DNA of 64,000 bases, taken from Vogesella fluminis. Its GTDB lineage: Bacteria; Pseudomonadota; Gammaproteobacteria; Burkholderiales; Chromobacteriaceae. The translations under genes and the position numbers were made by a program. The stretch is from positions 52,327 through 116,326 of the forward strand of contig NZ_BMYP01000002.1 in NCBI RefSeq assembly GCF_014652335.1, read 5' to 3'. Positions 61,525 through 64,000 of the stretch are shown piece after piece. The notes under the pieces are model-generated. The model searched no databases. It was not told the DNA's origin and saw nothing but the letters and a program-made list of their open reading frames with translations. Position 1 is the first letter of the stretch; the number at the start of each line of letters is the position of its first letter.

Positions 61525-62169
61525 ATGAGCGATTTCCGTCAGGATTTTATTCGTTTTGCGCTGAGCAAGCAGGTATTGCGTTTTGGCGCATTCGTCACCA
61601 AAGCCGGACGCACCTCGCCGTACTTCTTCAACGCCGGCCTGTTCAATGACGGCGACAGCGTACTGCAGCTGTCGCGCTTTTATGCAAAATCCATCAGCAG
61701 CAGCGGCGTAGCGTTCGACATGATCTTCGGGCCGGCCTACAAGGGCATCATCCTGGCCGCCGCTGCGTCGATGGCGCTGGCGGAACAGGGCCGCAACGTG
61801 CCGTTCGCCTACAACCGCAAGGAAGCCAAGGATCACGGCGAGGGCGGTAGCCTGGTCGGCGCCCCGCTCAAGGGCAAGGTGCTGATCATCGACGACGTGA
61901 TCTCCGCCGGCACCTCGGTGCGCGAGTCGGTGCAGCTGATCCGTGCCGCCGGCGCCGAGCCGGCCGGCGTCGCCATCGCGCTGGACCGCATGGAACGCGG
62001 CACGGGCGAGCTGTCGGCGGTGCAGGAAGTGGCCCGCGACTTCAAGCTGCCGGTGGTGGCGATCGCCAACCTGCAAGACCTGCTCGGCTTCCTCGAGGGC
62101 AGCCCGGAGCTGGCCGACAACCTGGAGGCGGTGCGCGCCTACCGCGCCCAGTACGGCGTCGGCGCCTGA
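61525..62169 (+). CDS. pyrE: Orotate phosphoribosyltransferase
   Basis: PyrE converts orotate and PRPP to OMP in pyrimidine synthesis. The 214-residue protein has [20 protein letters not shown]-like substrate residues near the N-terminus, [18 protein letters not shown], the flexible loop [13 protein letters not shown] (catalytic Lys) and the PRPP motif [30 protein letters not shown] precedes the ATG. It converges on the coiled-coil gene that ends at 62243. Confidence 0.96.
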   Translation: MSDFRQDFIRFALSKQVLRFGAFVTKAGRTSPYFFNAGLFNDGDSVLQLSRFYAKSISSSGVAFDMIFGPAYKGIILAAAASMALAEQGRNVPFAYNRKEAKDHGEGGSLVGAPLKGKVLIIDDVISAGTSVRESVQLIRAAGAEPAGVAIALDRMERGTGELSAVQEVARDFKLPVVAIANLQDLLGFLEGSPELADNLEAVRAYRAQYGVGA

Positions 62170-62242
62170 GCGATATCGCCGCGCCCTGTGGCGCGGCACC
62201 GCCGCTCACGGCTGCGACTGCTGACGGCAGGCGCGGCAAGTA

Positions 62243-62569
62243 TTACTGCTGCGCCGCTTCCTTCTGCTGCCAGGCATCCTTCAATACCTGCTGCGCCTGC
62301 AGCAGGCCACCCTCCGCCGCCAGCAACTGGCTGTCGGCCTGCTGCAACTGCAGATTGGCCTGCGCCAGCTGCTGCTGCGCCTGCTCCAGCCGCTGTGCGG
62401 CCAACCTTTGCTCCGCCTCCGCCTGCTGTTTCTGCCGCCGCGCGCTCTCCAGCCGGCTGTCGGCGCTCTGGTACGCCATCTGCGCCGCCAGCAAGCGCTG
62501 ATCCACCGTTTGCGCCTGCAGCATGCCCGCCGCCAGCAGCAGCGCCAGTGCCATGGTCTTGCCTTTCAT
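62243..62569 (-). CDS. Secreted Gln/Ala-rich coiled-coil protein
   Basis: A 108-residue protein that I do not recognise. It has a signal peptide (about 19 residues; MALALLLAAGMLQAQ) and a mature part that is almost entirely heptad-like helix: AQRLEQAQQQLAQANLQLQ and QADSQLLAAEGGLLQAQQVL. The ATG at 62569 follows AAGGAG; the longer open frame upstream would be part of ampG. It lies 32 nt after ampG on the same strand and is probably co-transcribed, so it may be a periplasmic helper of cell-wall recycling, though nothing in the sequence proves it. It carries one core motif (62397-62406). Confidence 0.75.
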   Translation of the reverse strand: MKGKTMALALLLAAGMLQAQTVDQRLLAAQMAYQSADSRLESARRQKQQAEAEQRLAAQRLEQAQQQLAQANLQLQQADSQLLAAEGGLLQAQQVLKDAWQQKEAAQQ

Positions 62570-62601
62570 GTTTCGGACTCCTTGAATCGGTTTGCGGTTA
62601 C

Positions 62602-64000
62602 TCAATCGTCCGCCGGCAGCGCGCCGCGCGGTACGTCCAGCGCCTGGATGCGCTTGCGCAGATAGCACAGCATCAGCAGCCCCGGCAGCGCCATCACCGT
62701 CGAGAACAGGAAGAACACCGGCCAGCCGACGCTTTCGGCCAGCACCCCGGACATCGGCCCGACCCACACGCGGCCGATGGCGGAAAACGCCGACAGCAGC
62801 GCGAACTGGGTGGCGGTGAATTTCTGGTTGCACAGCGCCATCAGGAAGGCGACGAAGGCGGCGGTGCCCATGCCGGCGGTCAGGTTCTCGATGCTGACCG
62901 CGAACAGCAGCAGGTTGTCGACGGCGGTGGCCTCATGCAGCGCCACCAGACCCCAGTCGAACGGCGGCAGCGAGAAGCCGCCCCAGGCGCCCTTGCCCGA
63001 CACCGCCACCAGCCAGAAACCGAGGTTGGACAACAGCTGCAGCACGCCGAACAGCAGCAGCGAGCGGAACAGCCCCAGCTTCATCATCAGCGCGCCGCCG
63101 GCCAGCGCGCCGACGATGGTCAGCCAGATGCCGATCACCTTGTTGACCACGCCGATCTCGGCCTGGGCAAACCCGACGCCCTTCAGCAAAAAGGTGGTGG
63201 TCAGCGCGCCGGCAAAGGCGTCGCCCAGCTTGTAGAGGATGATCAGTGCCAGAAAGGCACCGGCCGCCTCCATGCTGAAATAGTTGCCCAGCGAGCGGTT
63301 CAGCGTCTCGAAGCGCGCGCGCCGCGCCGCCCGCCACGCCAGCGGGATGGTCACCGCCATGCCGATCAGCAGCGTCAGCAGGTCGACCCACTTTTTCTGG
63401 TCCGGATTGACCGGCGGCGCAAGGTTGGCCGCAGCCGGCGCCGCGCTGCCGAACAGCGGCGACAGCACGGCGTCGGCCAGCGGCGCGCCGACGCGGGTGG
63501 TGAACTGGTAGCCGATCACCACCGCCAGCAGCACCGCGACAAAGCCTTTCAGGTCGTTGCGCGCGTTGCTGTGCGGCGCGACGTTGCCGGCCGGCACCGC
63601 CGGTACCAGCAGCAGCGACACCAGCGCCGCCGCCAGCATCAGCCCCGCCATCAGCAGGTAGATGCCGTTCCAGTTCAGGCCGCTGCCGCTGACCGGATCG
63701 GCCCACACCATGGCGATGCCGCCGGACAGGATCATCGCCAGCCGGTAGCCGAACACCCCCAGCGAGGAGCCGAGGCCACGTTCCTGCGGCGCCAGCACGT
63801 CGGTGCGGTAGGCGTCGATCACCACGTCCTGCGACGCCGACAGGAAGGACAGCAGCACCGCCAGCAGCGCAAACGCCTGGATGCCGTGCGCCGGCGAGGT
63901 CCGGGACATCAGCGCCAGCGTGGCGGCAATGCCCAGCTGCGACAGCACCAGCCAGCCGCGGCGGCGCCCCAGCAGCGGTGGCTCGAAGCGGTCCATCAGC
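62602..64000 (-). CDS. ampG: AmpG muropeptide permease, partial (N-terminus outside the window)
   Basis: An inner-membrane MFS transporter that brings GlcNAc-anhydroMurNAc peptides from the periplasm into the cytoplasm for cell-wall recycling. About 465 residues are present. They begin MDRFEPPLLGRRRGWL, which corresponds to about residue 65-70 of E. coli AmpG, so 60-70 residues, including the first helices and the start codon, lie beyond base 64000. ASQDVVIDAYRTDVLAPQERGLGSSLGVFGYRLAMI, LYKLGDAFAGALTTTFLLKGVGFAQAEIGVVNK and FTATQFALLSAFSAIGRVWVGP are the family landmarks. A nonconserved loop with an exact motif core (63423-63432; AAPAAANLAPP) is inserted between helices. No ampC or ampD is visible. 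Confidence 0.93.
   Translation of the reverse strand, partial: LMDRFEPPLLGRRRGWLVLSQLGIAATLALMSRTSPAHGIQAFALLAVLLSFLSASQDVVIDAYRTDVLAPQERGLGSSLGVFGYRLAMILSGGIAMVWADPVSGSGLNWNGIYLLMAGLMLAAALVSLLLVPAVPAGNVAPHSNARNDLKGFVAVLLAVVIGYQFTTRVGAPLADAVLSPLFGSAAPAAANLAPPVNPDQKKWVDLLTLLIGMAVTIPLAWRAARRARFETLNRSLGNYFSMEAAGAFLALIILYKLGDAFAGALTTTFLLKGVGFAQAEIGVVNKVIGIWLTIVGALAGGALMMKLGLFRSLLLFGVLQLLSNLGFWLVAVSGKGAWGGFSLPPFDWGLVALHEATAVDNLLLFAVSIENLTAGMGTAAFVAFLMALCNQKFTATQFALLSAFSAIGRVWVGPMSGVLAESVGWPVFFLFSTVMALPGLLMLCYLRKRIQALDVPRGALPADD

Overview
The window is about 64 kb of GC-rich, densely coded DNA from a Gram-negative, aerobic, motile-type betaproteobacterium. The gene content fits Neisseriales and the Chromobacteriaceae best: DUF2782 beside an APH-type homoserine kinase, an EIIA(Man)-HPr-EI regulatory PTS, a tctCBA importer and LPS-type glycosyltransferases. 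This placement is inference from gene content; there is no rRNA in the window.

Layout. 0-2.4 kb: an isocitrate/isopropylmalate-type dehydrogenase, ferredoxin-NADP reductase and one tRNA-Pro(UGG). 2.4-14.4 kb: recC, recB and recD, all on the minus strand, with a polyphosphate:AMP phosphotransferase and a REP-associated transposase (RAYT) lying between recB and recD, and a 0.8 kb repeat nest between recB and recC. 14.5-23.4 kb: SirB2-like protein, LysE-type exporter, a small unrecognised ORF, an ExoIII-family enzyme, UspA, TerC, tctCBA, a cold-shock protein with a long leader, and argB. 23.6-29.8 kb: a TetR-RND-TolC efflux operon. 29.9-45.6 kb: one long minus-strand run, cysG, manX, ptsH, ptsI and then ten cell-surface glycan genes (three GT4, four GT9, msbA, a polysaccharide deacetylase, an O-antigen-ligase-like protein), mostly with start/stop overlaps. 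45.8-64 kb: GGDEF protein, polA, LOG, DUF2782, thrB, an RstA/RstB-like pair, a small outer-membrane barrel, hemF, a chemoreceptor, a HIT protein, a sulfurtransferase, an alpha/beta hydrolase with xthA, pyrE, a secreted coiled-coil protein and the 3' part of ampG.

The most striking signal is not a gene. A short motif, consensus AAGGTTGGCCGCAA, is scattered through the window on both strands. I count 38 exact copies of its 10-bp core GGTTGGCCGC, 18 exact copies of the 14-mer, and several one-base variants. It occurs inside coding regions in several reading frames, is relatively frequent in intergenic DNA, and forms perfect inverted pairs between three convergent gene pairs. That is the behaviour of the DNA uptake sequences of Neisseriaceae, but the sequence does not resemble the Neisseria DUS (GCCGTCTGAA), so it may be an undescribed uptake-type signal.

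A second system overlaps it. A RAYT gene is flanked by 30-bp inverted REP palindromes. The same two REP ends, in the same arrangement, enclose a short cassette between recB and recC that is itself bounded by inverted copies of the 14-bp motif.
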